A DNA stretch of 64,000 nt from Rubripirellula amarantea. GTDB taxonomy: Bacteria > Planctomycetota > Planctomycetia > Pirellulales > Pirellulaceae. Under the pieces are notes generated by a model, which saw only the letters and a program-made list of their open reading frames with translations, was not told the DNA's origin and searched no databases. The translations under genes were made by a program, and so were the position numbers. Below are positions 10,621 through 19,484 of the stretch, piece after piece. Location of the stretch: NCBI RefSeq assembly GCF_007859865.1, contig NZ_SJPI01000001.1:3419241-3483240 (forward strand), written 5' to 3'. How positions within the stretch are numbered: the stretch's first letter is position 1; every line of letters starts with the position of its first letter.

Positions 10621-12921
10621 ATGCGATCCCTAGGACTGACGTTTCTGTTTTGCCTTTTGTGCGGTCATTCTTTGGCTGAGGAGGTCTTTGATACTTGGCG
10701 TTATACACTCCGTCGGCCGGCGAAGGGTTGGCAGAGCGATGGATTTGATGACGCGAACTGGATGACTGGCCAAGGTGGATTTGGAACTCGTGACACGCCA
10801 GGATCGCGAGTGGGAACCATTTGGGCGACCAATATGATTTGGCTTCGTAAGTCATTTCGTGTTGACGACCTGCCTAGCAATCCTGCTCTTTTGATTCACC
10901 ACGACGAAGATGCGGAAGTGTTTATCAACGGCAAGTCGGTGGCGAAGCTAAGCGGGTTTGCGACGGACTACGCCGTGATTCCAATCCCAGCGGGCAAGCG
11001 GTCTGTTATTAAGAAGGGCAGCAACTTGATGGCGGTGCGTTGTGGTCAAACCGGTGGCGGACAATTTATCGATGTGCATTTTGTTGATGCGGACAAGGTT
11101 CGGCAGTTGCCGCCACCGAAACGCAATACGAAACCGTTCAAGTCAAGGTTAATTACGAAGTGGGGCGAAGCCGTGTCGGCTGATAACGCGTGGCTTGAGT
11201 ATCCGCGGCCGATGATGCGACGCGAACCATGGGTAAATTTGAATGGCACGTGGGACTACGCAATCACCGATGCAAAAGAGCGTGAAATTCCAGTGCAGTG
11301 GGACGGCGAAATTCTCGTTCCTTTCTGCTTAGAGTCCACGCTTGGCGGAGTACATCGTTTGCTCGATGGATCCGAGACGCTTTGGTACCACCGGACGTTC
11401 GCAACCGATTACAACGAAGACCACCGGCTCATTTTAAACTTCGAAGCGGTCGACTATCGTTGTGAAGTGTTTGTCAATGGAACGACGGTCGGTAGCCACC
11501 AAGGTGGAAACACTCCCTTTTCGATCGACATCACTGATGCGGCAAAGGATGGTGAGAACGATCTCGTCGTGCGTGTCGAAGACAAAACGGACGGCTACCA
11601 ACTGCGGGGCAAGCAAACTCTGAATGCTCGCGGAATTTGGTACACGCAGGTGTCGGGGATCTGGCAAACCGTTTGGCTCGAAACGGTCCCTCAAAGTCAC
11701 ATTACAGATTTGAAGATCAAGACTGATGCCAGGGCGGGTGAGATCTCGATCGCTCCCGAAATCCAAGGACGCGCAGGAGTGGCAGCGGTACGAGTGGTAG
11801 TGAAAGACAATGGCGAACCAGTCGCGTCATTGGAAGGCAACGCTAACGAATTAGCAATCAAGCCAGCCAATGCGAAGCTCTGGTCCCCGTCAAAGCCGCA
11901 TCTGTACGAACTTGAAGTTTCACTTTTAGATTCGGCGGGGCGAACGCTTGATCGCGTCGAATCTTACGCGGGTATTCGTACAGTCGGCAAGGTAAAGGAC
12001 AAAGATGGGCAGTGGCGTTTCACGCTTAACGGCAATCCGATTTTCCATTGGGGACCGTTGGACCAAGGTTGGTGGCCGGATGGTTTGCTGACTCCACCGT
12101 CCGATCAAGCAATGTTGTCTGACATTCAGTGGCTCAAAGATGCGGGGTTCAACATGATTCGCAAACACATCAAAGTTGAACCGCGGCGATACTATTACCA
12201 TTGTGACCGAATCGGAATGATGGTTTGGCAAGATCAAGTCAGCGGCGGCATCGGACGCAGGCAAGGGTGGCCGGAATGGACGCGGCTCAAACCTGATCCC
12301 GTAGATGCTCAATGGCCTGCTGAGCAACACAAGCAATTCATGTTTGAGCTGGAAAGCATGATCACGTCGCTAGAAAACCATCCTTCCATCGTTTGCTGGG
12401 TCCCGTTCAACGAAGCTTGGGGACAGCACCAGACAATGAAAGTAGGTGAGTGGACTTCGCAACGCGATCCTAGTCGATTAGTGAACGTTGCCAGTGGCGG
12501 GAACTTCTGGCCCGTCGGTGATATCGTTGACGAACACCGCTATCCCCATCCTGGTTTTCCGTTTGATTTAAACACCCATGACCGCTTTGATAACTACATC
12601 AAGGTGATCGGCGAGTTTGGCGGACACGGTTTTCCGGTGGAAGGACATCTGTGGGACGCCAAGCGTCGCAATTGGGGTTACGGCGACATTCCCAAGACGA
12701 AAGACGAATACAAGCAACGATACGTCAAGTCGATCGACATGCTTAACGATCTTCGAGCCCAAGGCATCGCGGCTGGTGTCTACACTCAGACCACCGACGT
12801 CGAAGGCGAAATCAACGGTTTGATGACTTACGATCGTAAGGAGATCAAGATTCCTGCGGCTGAGTTAGCAGAGATTCACCAATCATTGTTTCAGCCCATC
12901 ACAATCGAGAAGGCTGATTAG
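10621..12921 (+). CDS. GH2 family glycoside hydrolase (beta-galactosidase-like)
   Basis: Secreted family 2 glycoside hydrolase of about 766 residues. The ATG at 10621 begins a good signal peptide ending at HSLAEE; the longer frame from 10561 lacks sense as a leader. An extra N-terminal jelly-roll of about 130 residues (FDDANWMTGQGGFG, EDAEVFINGK) comes first, then the GH2 sugar-binding domain (WVNLNGTWDYAI, LWYHRTF), the immunoglobulin-like domain, and the barrel. Glu598 in PFNEAWGQH is the likely acid/base and Glu665 in VIGEFGG the nucleophile. GH2 covers beta-galactosidases, glucuronidases, mannosidases and others, so the substrate cannot be fixed from sequence; beta-galactosyl side chains of xyloglucan would fit the neighbours. 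Confidence 0.88.
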   Translation: MRSLGLTFLFCLLCGHSLAEEVFDTWRYTLRRPAKGWQSDGFDDANWMTGQGGFGTRDTPGSRVGTIWATNMIWLRKSFRVDDLPSNPALLIHHDEDAEVFINGKSVAKLSGFATDYAVIPIPAGKRSVIKKGSNLMAVRCGQTGGGQFIDVHFVDADKVRQLPPPKRNTKPFKSRLITKWGEAVSADNAWLEYPRPMMRREPWVNLNGTWDYAITDAKEREIPVQWDGEILVPFCLESTLGGVHRLLDGSETLWYHRTFATDYNEDHRLILNFEAVDYRCEVFVNGTTVGSHQGGNTPFSIDITDAAKDGENDLVVRVEDKTDGYQLRGKQTLNARGIWYTQVSGIWQTVWLETVPQSHITDLKIKTDARAGEISIAPEIQGRAGVAAVRVVVKDNGEPVASLEGNANELAIKPANAKLWSPSKPHLYELEVSLLDSAGRTLDRVESYAGIRTVGKVKDKDGQWRFTLNGNPIFHWGPLDQGWWPDGLLTPPSDQAMLSDIQWLKDAGFNMIRKHIKVEPRRYYYHCDRIGMMVWQDQVSGGIGRRQGWPEWTRLKPDPVDAQWPAEQHKQFMFELESMITSLENHPSIVCWVPFNEAWGQHQTMKVGEWTSQRDPSRLVNVASGGNFWPVGDIVDEHRYPHPGFPFDLNTHDRFDNYIKVIGEFGGHGFPVEGHLWDAKRRNWGYGDIPKTKDEYKQRYVKSIDMLNDLRAQGIAAGVYTQTTDVEGEINGLMTYDRKEIKIPAAELAEIHQSLFQPITIEKAD

Positions 12922-12997
12922 TTTCCCGATTCAGCATTCATCTGATAGCCAGATGAACTGTTCATCCTTCTCATTTTCTTGGTAAGAGTATTTCGCA

Positions 12998-13732
12998 ATG
13001 GAGATTGAAACGAATTCCATGGGGCAACCCATTGATGCAATTGTGGCTGGTTGGACTGAGCCGCCATGGCCAAGTCGAGACCCGATGCAAGGTCGGTTCT
13101 GTCGTTTGGAAGCGCTTGTTCCTCCGTTGCACGCCGATGAGCTATTCGACTCTTATCAATTAGATCAGCATGGGCTCAACTGGACCTACTTGCCGTACGG
13201 GCCCTTTGATAGTCGAGATGCATTTCGAGAGTGGCTAGAACAAAACGGGACGGCGAACGATCCCCTATTCTTCGTGATCCGCAATCTTTCGACCGGCGAT
13301 GTGGTGGGGCTGGCCAGTTACCTTCGTATCACGCCTGCTAGTGGTTCGATCGAGGTTGGGCATGTGAACTTTTCACCCAAGCTGCAGCGAACGCCTGCGG
13401 CCACCGAAGCCATGTACTTAATGATGGAACGCGCCTTCACGATTGGATACCGTCGGTATGAGTGGAAGTGTCATGCGATGAACGCACCGTCACGGGCCGC
13501 CGCCAAGCGACTCGGGTTCACCTACGAAGGCGTTTTTCGTCAGCACACCGTCATGAAAGGACGCAATCGCGATTCAGCGTGGTACGCAGCGATTGATGGC
13601 GAGTGGCCGGACATTCAGCGTGCCTTTTTGACATGGCTTTCGCCCGAAAACTTCGACGATGCAGGCCAGCAGAGAATACGATTGTCGACGTTAACGGCAC
13701 CAATCGTTCAAAAGGCTGGTTCGGTGCGCTGA
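12998..13732 (+). CDS. GNAT family N-acetyltransferase (RimJ/RimL-like)
   Basis: Cytoplasmic acetyl-CoA dependent acetyltransferase of 244 residues. The GNAT core is at about 25-190: a beta strand with EVGHVNFSPKLQRTPAATEAM, which holds the acetyl-CoA loop, then the RYEWKCHAMNAPSRAAAKRLGF block and EGVFRQHTVMKGRNRDSAWYAAI, all usual for the RimJ/RimL-type group that acetylates N-termini or small amines. There is no signal peptide. It lies between the GH2 and GH74 genes on the same strand, with 76 bases before it, but its link to polysaccharide use is not obvious; it may simply be carried along. Confidence 0.87.
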   Translation: MEIETNSMGQPIDAIVAGWTEPPWPSRDPMQGRFCRLEALVPPLHADELFDSYQLDQHGLNWTYLPYGPFDSRDAFREWLEQNGTANDPLFFVIRNLSTGDVVGLASYLRITPASGSIEVGHVNFSPKLQRTPAATEAMYLMMERAFTIGYRRYEWKCHAMNAPSRAAAKRLGFTYEGVFRQHTVMKGRNRDSAWYAAIDGEWPDIQRAFLTWLSPENFDDAGQQRIRLSTLTAPIVQKAGSVR

Positions 13733-13867
13733 ACCGATCTCAGTGACCTTGTCGTTTGTTGGTATGCCGAAGGTTTCCAGTATTCGCCTTCGGTTGCTTT
13801 CCATTGAGTTACAATTTGCTCTGAGAACACGCTGGCCGCGTTCATCGTCAGTCTGCAGGAAAGTGAT

Positions 13868-16102
13868 ATGAGTATAGAAAAAGTCATGCGAACATTAGCC
13901 GTCCTTCTATGGGGATCACTCGCCGCCATTTCGATAGGTTCTGACAGCACTTCCGAGTCAGGATACGTCTGGAAGAACGTGACGATTCGCGGTGGTGGGT
14001 TTGTGACGGGGATCATCACCAGTCCGGCTGAGGAGGGAGTGATGTACGCGAGGACGGATGTCGGCGGGGCTTACCGTTGGAATGCGAGCGACGAATCTTG
14101 GATTCCTATCACCGATATGTTTGGAGTCGACGATTGGCACTTAACCGGCATTGAAAGCCTCGCCGTCGATCCCTCCAATGCGTCTCGTGTGTATCTGGCA
14201 GCCGGCATCTACAACAACTCCTACGTTCCGAACGGAGAAATCCTGCGTTCGGATGATCGTGGGCACACGTGGGATCGAACGAGGATGCCATTTGGAATGG
14301 GTGGCAACGAAGCGGGACGCGGGAATGGGGAACGATTAGCGGTCGATCCAGCCGACGGTAACGTGTTGTTCTTTGGTTCACGCGACGCAGGGTTGTGGAA
14401 ATCAATCGACGCAGCCAAAACGTGGAACAAAGTGGACTCGTTTCCAAGCATGGCCGAGTCAGATGACGCGGGCGTCGTAGCTTGGGGAACAACGACGCAA
14501 GCCGTTGGGATTATCAATGTGACGTTCGTTCCGACAAAGGGCGAGGACGAAACGTCAACGCAGACGATCTACGCGGCTGTGTCTAGTTTGAAGCCGGGTT
14601 GGTTTCGATCTGACGATGGCGGTGAAACGTGGTCGCTTGTGGAAGGTCAACCGAGTGGATCACGAGTTGCGACCGCAGCTTTATCAAGCGACCGTAAGTT
14701 GTACGTCACCTACAGCAACAAACCGTCGCCGATTGGCAGCGACGGTGGATCGGTGTGGCGACATGATATCGATCAAGGAACCTGGCAAGAAATCACTCCC
14801 CTGGTGCCTGGACCGGAAAACGGTGACTTCGGATACGGCGGCATCAGCGTTAGCCGCGCCAACCCCAGCACGGTCATCACGACCACGTTGGACCGATGGG
14901 GACGGGACGAAGTGTTCTTTTCGCAAGACGCGGGGGAGACTTGGATCAGCACAAGCGAGAAAGCAGTGCGAGATCCGTCGGAATGTCCTTGGTTAGCGAA
15001 CGATCAGGGGCACATGGAAATTGGTCACTGGATGAGCGATATCGAAATCGACCCGTTCGATGACAACAAGGTTTGTTATGTCACGGGCGCTGGAATCATC
15101 GGTTCGTCCAACCTTACTGACGCGGCCCGAAACCAAGCGACATACTGGAAGCCACAGGTCAAAGGCCTTGAAGAGACGGTGCCGCTTGCGTTGTTAAGCC
15201 CCGCTGAAGGCGCCGATTTGATTTCCGCTGTCGGTGACATCGGCGGCTTCAAGCATGATTCCGTTGACGATCTTGTCAGCCGGTCTCATCGGAATCCCCG
15301 TTTCAGCAATACAACGTCGTTGGCCACAGCAGTGTCGGACCCGAAGCTTGTGGTGCGGGCTGGGCATCGCAATTGGGGTGACAACGAAAGTGCTACGATT
15401 GCCTATTCACTCGACGGTGGCCAAAGTTGGCAACCCGCCCCCAGTCTCCCCGAGCCTGATGTGAATCAGGGACACGTGGCCGTCAGCGCAGACGGACAGG
15501 TTTGGGTTTGGTCTCCCGAAGGCGGCGAAGGCACCGTTTGGCGCACTGCGGATCGTGGACAAAATTGGACCTCAGCAAGCGGACTCAATGGTCGGCTGCG
15601 GCCTCATGCTGACCCGGTGGATTCCGATGTGTTCTATGCCACGGACAACAGTAAGGGCTTCGTCTACGTTAGCGTTGACAAGGGAAAGTCGTTTACTCGC
15701 AGCGCGTCGGAACTACCCGAGGCGACCTATTGGAGCACGATGGTCCCTGTGGCTGGTCGTCGCGGCTATCTAATCATGGGAACTAAAGAAGGAGTGTTCG
15801 CGTCGACGGATGCCGGAGCAAGCTTTGATAAAGTTGGCGAACTCACCGAGGTCGTGTCATTGGGTCAGGGGAAGTCTGCGAGCGAAGGTGAGCTTCCCGC
15901 GTTGTTCGGCGTTGGCAAGCTGGACGGCGTTCAGGGTTTCTATCGATCCAGTGATGGGGGAAAGTCATGGATTCGTATCAATGACGATCGGCATCAATTC
16001 GGCGAGATTCGCGTCGTCGCCGGCGACCCTAAGCGGTTCGGACGCGTTTACATCGGAACGGGCGGTCGAGGAATCATCTACGGCGACATCGACGCGAATT
16101 GA
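13868..16102 (+). CDS. GH74 xyloglucanase-like glycoside hydrolase
   Basis: Secreted 744-residue double beta-propeller enzyme of family 74, predicted to hydrolyse the xyloglucan backbone. The opening YVWKNVTIRGGGFVTGI and YARTDVGGAYRW are the family's N-terminal hallmark, and Asp64 in ARTDVGG and Asp457 in SAVGDIGGF correspond to the two catalytic aspartates of known GH74 xyloglucanases. Repeated Asp-box-like motifs (RSDDRGHTWDR, RSDDGGETWS, SQDAGETWI, STDAGASFDK, SSDGGKSW) mark propeller blades. The start ATG has a ggaaag ribosome binding site; a second ATG seven codons in begins a better signal peptide. It is followed after 54 bases by a sulfatase gene on the same strand. Confidence 0.88.
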   Translation: MSIEKVMRTLAVLLWGSLAAISIGSDSTSESGYVWKNVTIRGGGFVTGIITSPAEEGVMYARTDVGGAYRWNASDESWIPITDMFGVDDWHLTGIESLAVDPSNASRVYLAAGIYNNSYVPNGEILRSDDRGHTWDRTRMPFGMGGNEAGRGNGERLAVDPADGNVLFFGSRDAGLWKSIDAAKTWNKVDSFPSMAESDDAGVVAWGTTTQAVGIINVTFVPTKGEDETSTQTIYAAVSSLKPGWFRSDDGGETWSLVEGQPSGSRVATAALSSDRKLYVTYSNKPSPIGSDGGSVWRHDIDQGTWQEITPLVPGPENGDFGYGGISVSRANPSTVITTTLDRWGRDEVFFSQDAGETWISTSEKAVRDPSECPWLANDQGHMEIGHWMSDIEIDPFDDNKVCYVTGAGIIGSSNLTDAARNQATYWKPQVKGLEETVPLALLSPAEGADLISAVGDIGGFKHDSVDDLVSRSHRNPRFSNTTSLATAVSDPKLVVRAGHRNWGDNESATIAYSLDGGQSWQPAPSLPEPDVNQGHVAVSADGQVWVWSPEGGEGTVWRTADRGQNWTSASGLNGRLRPHADPVDSDVFYATDNSKGFVYVSVDKGKSFTRSASELPEATYWSTMVPVAGRRGYLIMGTKEGVFASTDAGASFDKVGELTEVVSLGQGKSASEGELPALFGVGKLDGVQGFYRSSDGGKSWIRINDDRHQFGEIRVVAGDPKRFGRVYIGTGGRGIIYGDIDAN

Positions 16103-16156
16103 AGCTTGGTTGGCGTCAGTTGTTTGCATTCCTACCCTCAGAGTCAGCCAAATTCC

Positions 16157-17632
16157 ATGAGATCGATATTGATACGCTTTGCCCTCTTTAGTTGTGCATG
16201 CTTTGCTTCGGTGAATGTTTGGGCCGCCACACCGATGAATGTGTTGATCATTCAGACGGACGAGCACAACTTTCGAACGCTCGGTTGCTATCGAGACACG
16301 CTTGATGAAGATCAAGCATTGGTTTGGGGCAAGGATGCGATCGTCGAAACACCGGCGATCGACTCGATTGCCAGTCGAGGTGTCATTTGCACATCGTTTT
16401 ACGCGACGAGTCCCGTGTGTACTCCATCCCGAGCATCATTCTTTTCGGGGCGGTTCCCGCACAACACAGGCAGCCCGCAAAATGACCTGCCGCTCAACAA
16501 CGATGTCGTTACGTTTGCAGAGGTGCTTCGGCGTGAAGGATATGCAACCGGGTACGCAGGTAAGTGGCATTTGGATGGTCCGGGAAAGCCTCAATGGGCT
16601 CCGGAGCGTCAGTTTGGCTTTGCTGACAACCGCTTCATGTTCAACCGTGGCCATTGGAAGAAGTTTTTGATTGATGTCGATGGTCCGAAGGTAGCATCGA
16701 CCAATCGCAAGGGAGAGCCCAGCTACGATTTAAAGGGGGCCGATGAAACTACGTTCTCCACCGACTGGTTGACCAATCGAGCGATTGAGTTCATCCGCGA
16801 GCATTCAGACAAACCGTTCTGTTTTCATTTGAGTTTGCCTGATCCTCATGGTCCCAACTCAGTTCGCCATCCCTACGATTCGATGTATCGAGACACCGCC
16901 ATTCGGCCGCCGATGACGTTTGCAATGTCAAAGGAGAATCCAAAGTGGGCAACAGGAAAGGGCAAGAACGCGACCGTGAAGTTCAATGCCGCGCAGATGT
17001 CGTTGTACTTTGGCATGGTGAAGTGCATCGACGACAATGTGGCGAGATTACTGGCAACGCTTGACGAGTTGGACCTGACCGAGCGATCCATCGTCGTTTT
17101 CACTTCGGACCATGGTGATCTCTGCTACGAGCACGGCAGGCTAAACAAAGGGAATCCTTATGAAGGGAGCGCGAAGATTCCGATGATCATTGCCGCACCT
17201 GGTTTGATTCCGTCCAGCTCGCGAGTTGACCAAGCTCTCGGTACTGTCGACTTTGCACCGACGTTATTGACGTTGCTCGGCAAGCCCGTTCCAGCTGAAG
17301 TGGAAGGTCGCGACGCATCCAGATTGCTAATGGAAGGGGACGCTAAATCGTGGGACGACGTGACGTTCTTGAGAGCCGCTCAAGCGAAAGCGAACTGGGT
17401 TGCGGCGGTGTCTGACCGATTCAAGCTTGTGGTATCCGTTAGCGATGTACCTTGGTTGTTCGATTTACAATCGGATCCTGACGAGCTTGTAAACGCGTTT
17501 GGAAATCCAGATCACCGAGAAGTCGTTGAGGCGTTGTCGGTCGCGTTGGTGGAGTACGGCGGTCAATCGAACGACCCAAGTTTGCGAGCGGGACCGCTTA
17601 AAACAAAGCTCGAAGCGTTGTTGCCAAACTAG
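16157..17632 (+). CDS. Secreted sulfatase (S1 type)
   Basis: Sulfate ester hydrolase of 491 residues, exported by a signal peptide ending near residue 24 (NVWAATP). The active-site motif C88-T-P-S-R is the canonical CxPSR recognised by formylglycine-generating enzyme, followed by the FFSGR segment usual for the family. Metal-binding residues are in QTDEHNF near the start and TSDHGD in the C-terminal half; GKWHLDG is also present. I start it at the ATG at 16157 because the upstream part of the frame does not look like a leader. Its position after GH74 suggests a role on a sulfated plant or algal polysaccharide, but the substrate is not predictable from sequence alone. Confidence 0.92.
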   Translation: MRSILIRFALFSCACFASVNVWAATPMNVLIIQTDEHNFRTLGCYRDTLDEDQALVWGKDAIVETPAIDSIASRGVICTSFYATSPVCTPSRASFFSGRFPHNTGSPQNDLPLNNDVVTFAEVLRREGYATGYAGKWHLDGPGKPQWAPERQFGFADNRFMFNRGHWKKFLIDVDGPKVASTNRKGEPSYDLKGADETTFSTDWLTNRAIEFIREHSDKPFCFHLSLPDPHGPNSVRHPYDSMYRDTAIRPPMTFAMSKENPKWATGKGKNATVKFNAAQMSLYFGMVKCIDDNVARLLATLDELDLTERSIVVFTSDHGDLCYEHGRLNKGNPYEGSAKIPMIIAAPGLIPSSSRVDQALGTVDFAPTLLTLLGKPVPAEVEGRDASRLLMEGDAKSWDDVTFLRAAQAKANWVAAVSDRFKLVVSVSDVPWLFDLQSDPDELVNAFGNPDHREVVEALSVALVEYGGQSNDPSLRAGPLKTKLEALLPN

Positions 17633-17657
17633 CAACTGTATTGGAACGCCGACCAGC

Positions 17658-18740
17658 CTAAGCCTTGTTCAACTGCGTGATCAAAGGTCTTGCGATACCG
17701 GGGAAGATGCCCAGAGTACGTGCTGCGACTTGTCGGGCGGTCCGCGATCGCAATGCGGTTGTTACGATTCGGCACGTGCGTTTCTTGGTCGCCAGCATAG
17801 TCCGGGAATGTTGATTCCAACGCTCACCCAGACCTAACAAATCGAGCCGGCAAGTATCGATCAACTGTGCTGCTTCTTTGCCGCTCTGCAATGCCCAGGT
17901 CATGCCTTCGCCCGTGAAGGGTTCGACGTAGCCAGACGCGTCACCGATGGCAATCACTCGGCCGTTACCCGATTGTCGAGTGCGACGCAAAGGTGGAGTC
18001 GTCAGCACGTTGCCAATCGGATCGAGATCCACATCGACACCACTACGGTCGAGCATATTTCGTACGCGTTGCATCAGAGTGATGGTCTTCGATGATCCGA
18101 GCAAAGGACGCAGCGCCGCGGCAACGTCAACACGTCCATCATCGAGTTGAACCAACCCGACGTAGCCTTCGTCATCGCATGCCATGTAGATCACTCCGCG
18201 ATCAATGCGCGTGGATGTCGCCATGACAGACATGCCAAACGGTCCATGGGGCGTTTCGATCCACGGCAATCGTCCTCCCACGTTTCCTGATTTCAGACCG
18301 GCTGCAATCACGACACAATCAAAGGGTTGCACTTGCGAGCCGAGCTTGGCTTGGACTTGGTTGCTTGGGGTGTCCACGATCGCAGCTTCGCACGGTTGCA
18401 GCACGTCGGTGCCCAATCGCTTGGCTTCGGCGATCAAAATCGGGTCGAGGTGTTCACGCGAGACGGCGATGCCATCACCGGATGGAATTTCGATCAGCCT
18501 GCCGTCCAGGTAGCCTCGCCAAGTGTGAGTGTCCGCCGACACAGCACGCACCGCTGGTAGCACTCCGGTTTGTTCGAGCAAGCGAATTCCTGCGCCGCCA
18601 AGGCAGCATCCGCAAACTTTGATGCGTGGGAAAGGGTCACGTTCGGCGAGCGTGACTTCAATGCCTCGTTTGCGCAGTTCGATCGCACACGCAGCACCGG
18701 CTACTCCCCCGCCAATGACCAACACACGAACGCTATTCAT
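17658..18740 (-). CDS. FAD-dependent oxidoreductase, geranylgeranyl reductase-like
   Basis: Flavoprotein of 360 residues starting at ATG 18740 with a clean dinucleotide-binding fold, VRVLVIGGGVAGAACAIELRKRG, followed by the FAD motif CGCCLGGAG and GDASGYVEPFTGEGMTWAL near residue 270-300. These are marks of the geranylgeranyl reductase/halogenase-like flavoprotein group, which reduces or oxidises lipid-like or aromatic substrates. The ATGA overlap with the upstream methyltransferase means the two are translationally coupled. In other bacteria such a pair often sits beside a type III polyketide synthase; none is in this window. The substrate is unknown. Confidence 0.88.
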   Translation of the reverse strand: MNSVRVLVIGGGVAGAACAIELRKRGIEVTLAERDPFPRIKVCGCCLGGAGIRLLEQTGVLPAVRAVSADTHTWRGYLDGRLIEIPSGDGIAVSREHLDPILIAEAKRLGTDVLQPCEAAIVDTPSNQVQAKLGSQVQPFDCVVIAAGLKSGNVGGRLPWIETPHGPFGMSVMATSTRIDRGVIYMACDDEGYVGLVQLDDGRVDVAAALRPLLGSSKTITLMQRVRNMLDRSGVDVDLDPIGNVLTTPPLRRTRQSGNGRVIAIGDASGYVEPFTGEGMTWALQSGKEAAQLIDTCRLDLLGLGERWNQHSRTMLATKKRTCRIVTTALRSRTARQVAARTLGIFPGIARPLITQLNKA

Positions 18741-19477
18741 GCGAACGCGACCGCGGGATCCGCCGATGTTTCGAGCACCACTTCTTCGCGAAGCGTCATG
18801 ATGAAACGCGACGGAAAAAGCATTTTGACTTCGACCGGACGTGCGAGAGCCTCTTCGGCAATTCGTTTGAACTCGTCGCAAGTGTAAGCCGATCGAACAC
18901 TCAAGGAAGCGTCGTGATGAACGATTGGTGACCGCGAAAACATTTGCGCGGCTATGCTGATGAACGCCAAATTGGCGCGTGACCGATAGAGGTCACAGAC
19001 CATGATCGCGCCCGTGCTGGCAGCTTGCATGGATTGCAGCAGGCAGAACACTTCGTGATTGTCCAAGTGATGCACGAACAACGAGCACGTGGCCATGTCA
19101 AAACCGCTGGGCAACGCATCGTGCAGGCAATCACCTTGTATCGCATTGATGGTGACTCCCGCCCGCTTTGCATTTTCCAACTGAATTTCGACGGCCGTAT
19201 GACTGATGTCGATCGTCGTGATTTGCAAATCAATGGAATCGCGTTTGGCGCGACGTGCCCAGTCAATCGGCAGATCGCCCGCTCCACTGGCAACGTCAAT
19301 CAGACGCAGTCGTCGACCGGGTTTCGTCATCGCGATCCTTCGCAGACGCCGATACATCGCGCCGCGCACACCACTGACTGCGTTGAGCCGCGTTAGCCCT
19401 TTGAGGGCCTTCGCATGGACGTCCTTGGGGATGGCCGGATCATCCATCAGTTCCGGCTTTAAATCTCGTGTTAACAA
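18737..19477 (-). CDS. Class I SAM-dependent methyltransferase
   Basis: Methyltransferase of 246 residues. The SAM-binding motif I is LIDVASGAGDLPIDWARRA (about 60-78), followed by the acidic end of strand 2 (TTIDISHTAVEIQ), motif with QGDCLHDALPSGFDMATC and LFVHHLDNHEV, all typical of the UbiE-like class I fold. The C-terminal 60 residues probably shape the substrate pocket. Its stop overlaps the start of the flavoprotein gene by four bases (ATGA), so the two products likely modify the same small molecule in sequence. Only seven bases lie between its start and the stop of the lgt-like gene upstream, suggesting one transcript with it. Confidence 0.9.
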   Translation of the reverse strand: MLTRDLKPELMDDPAIPKDVHAKALKGLTRLNAVSGVRGAMYRRLRRIAMTKPGRRLRLIDVASGAGDLPIDWARRAKRDSIDLQITTIDISHTAVEIQLENAKRAGVTINAIQGDCLHDALPSGFDMATCSLFVHHLDNHEVFCLLQSMQAASTGAIMVCDLYRSRANLAFISIAAQMFSRSPIVHHDASLSVRSAYTCDEFKRIAEEALARPVEVKMLFPSRFIMTLREEVVLETSADPAVAFA

Positions 19478-19484
19478 AGTTGCA

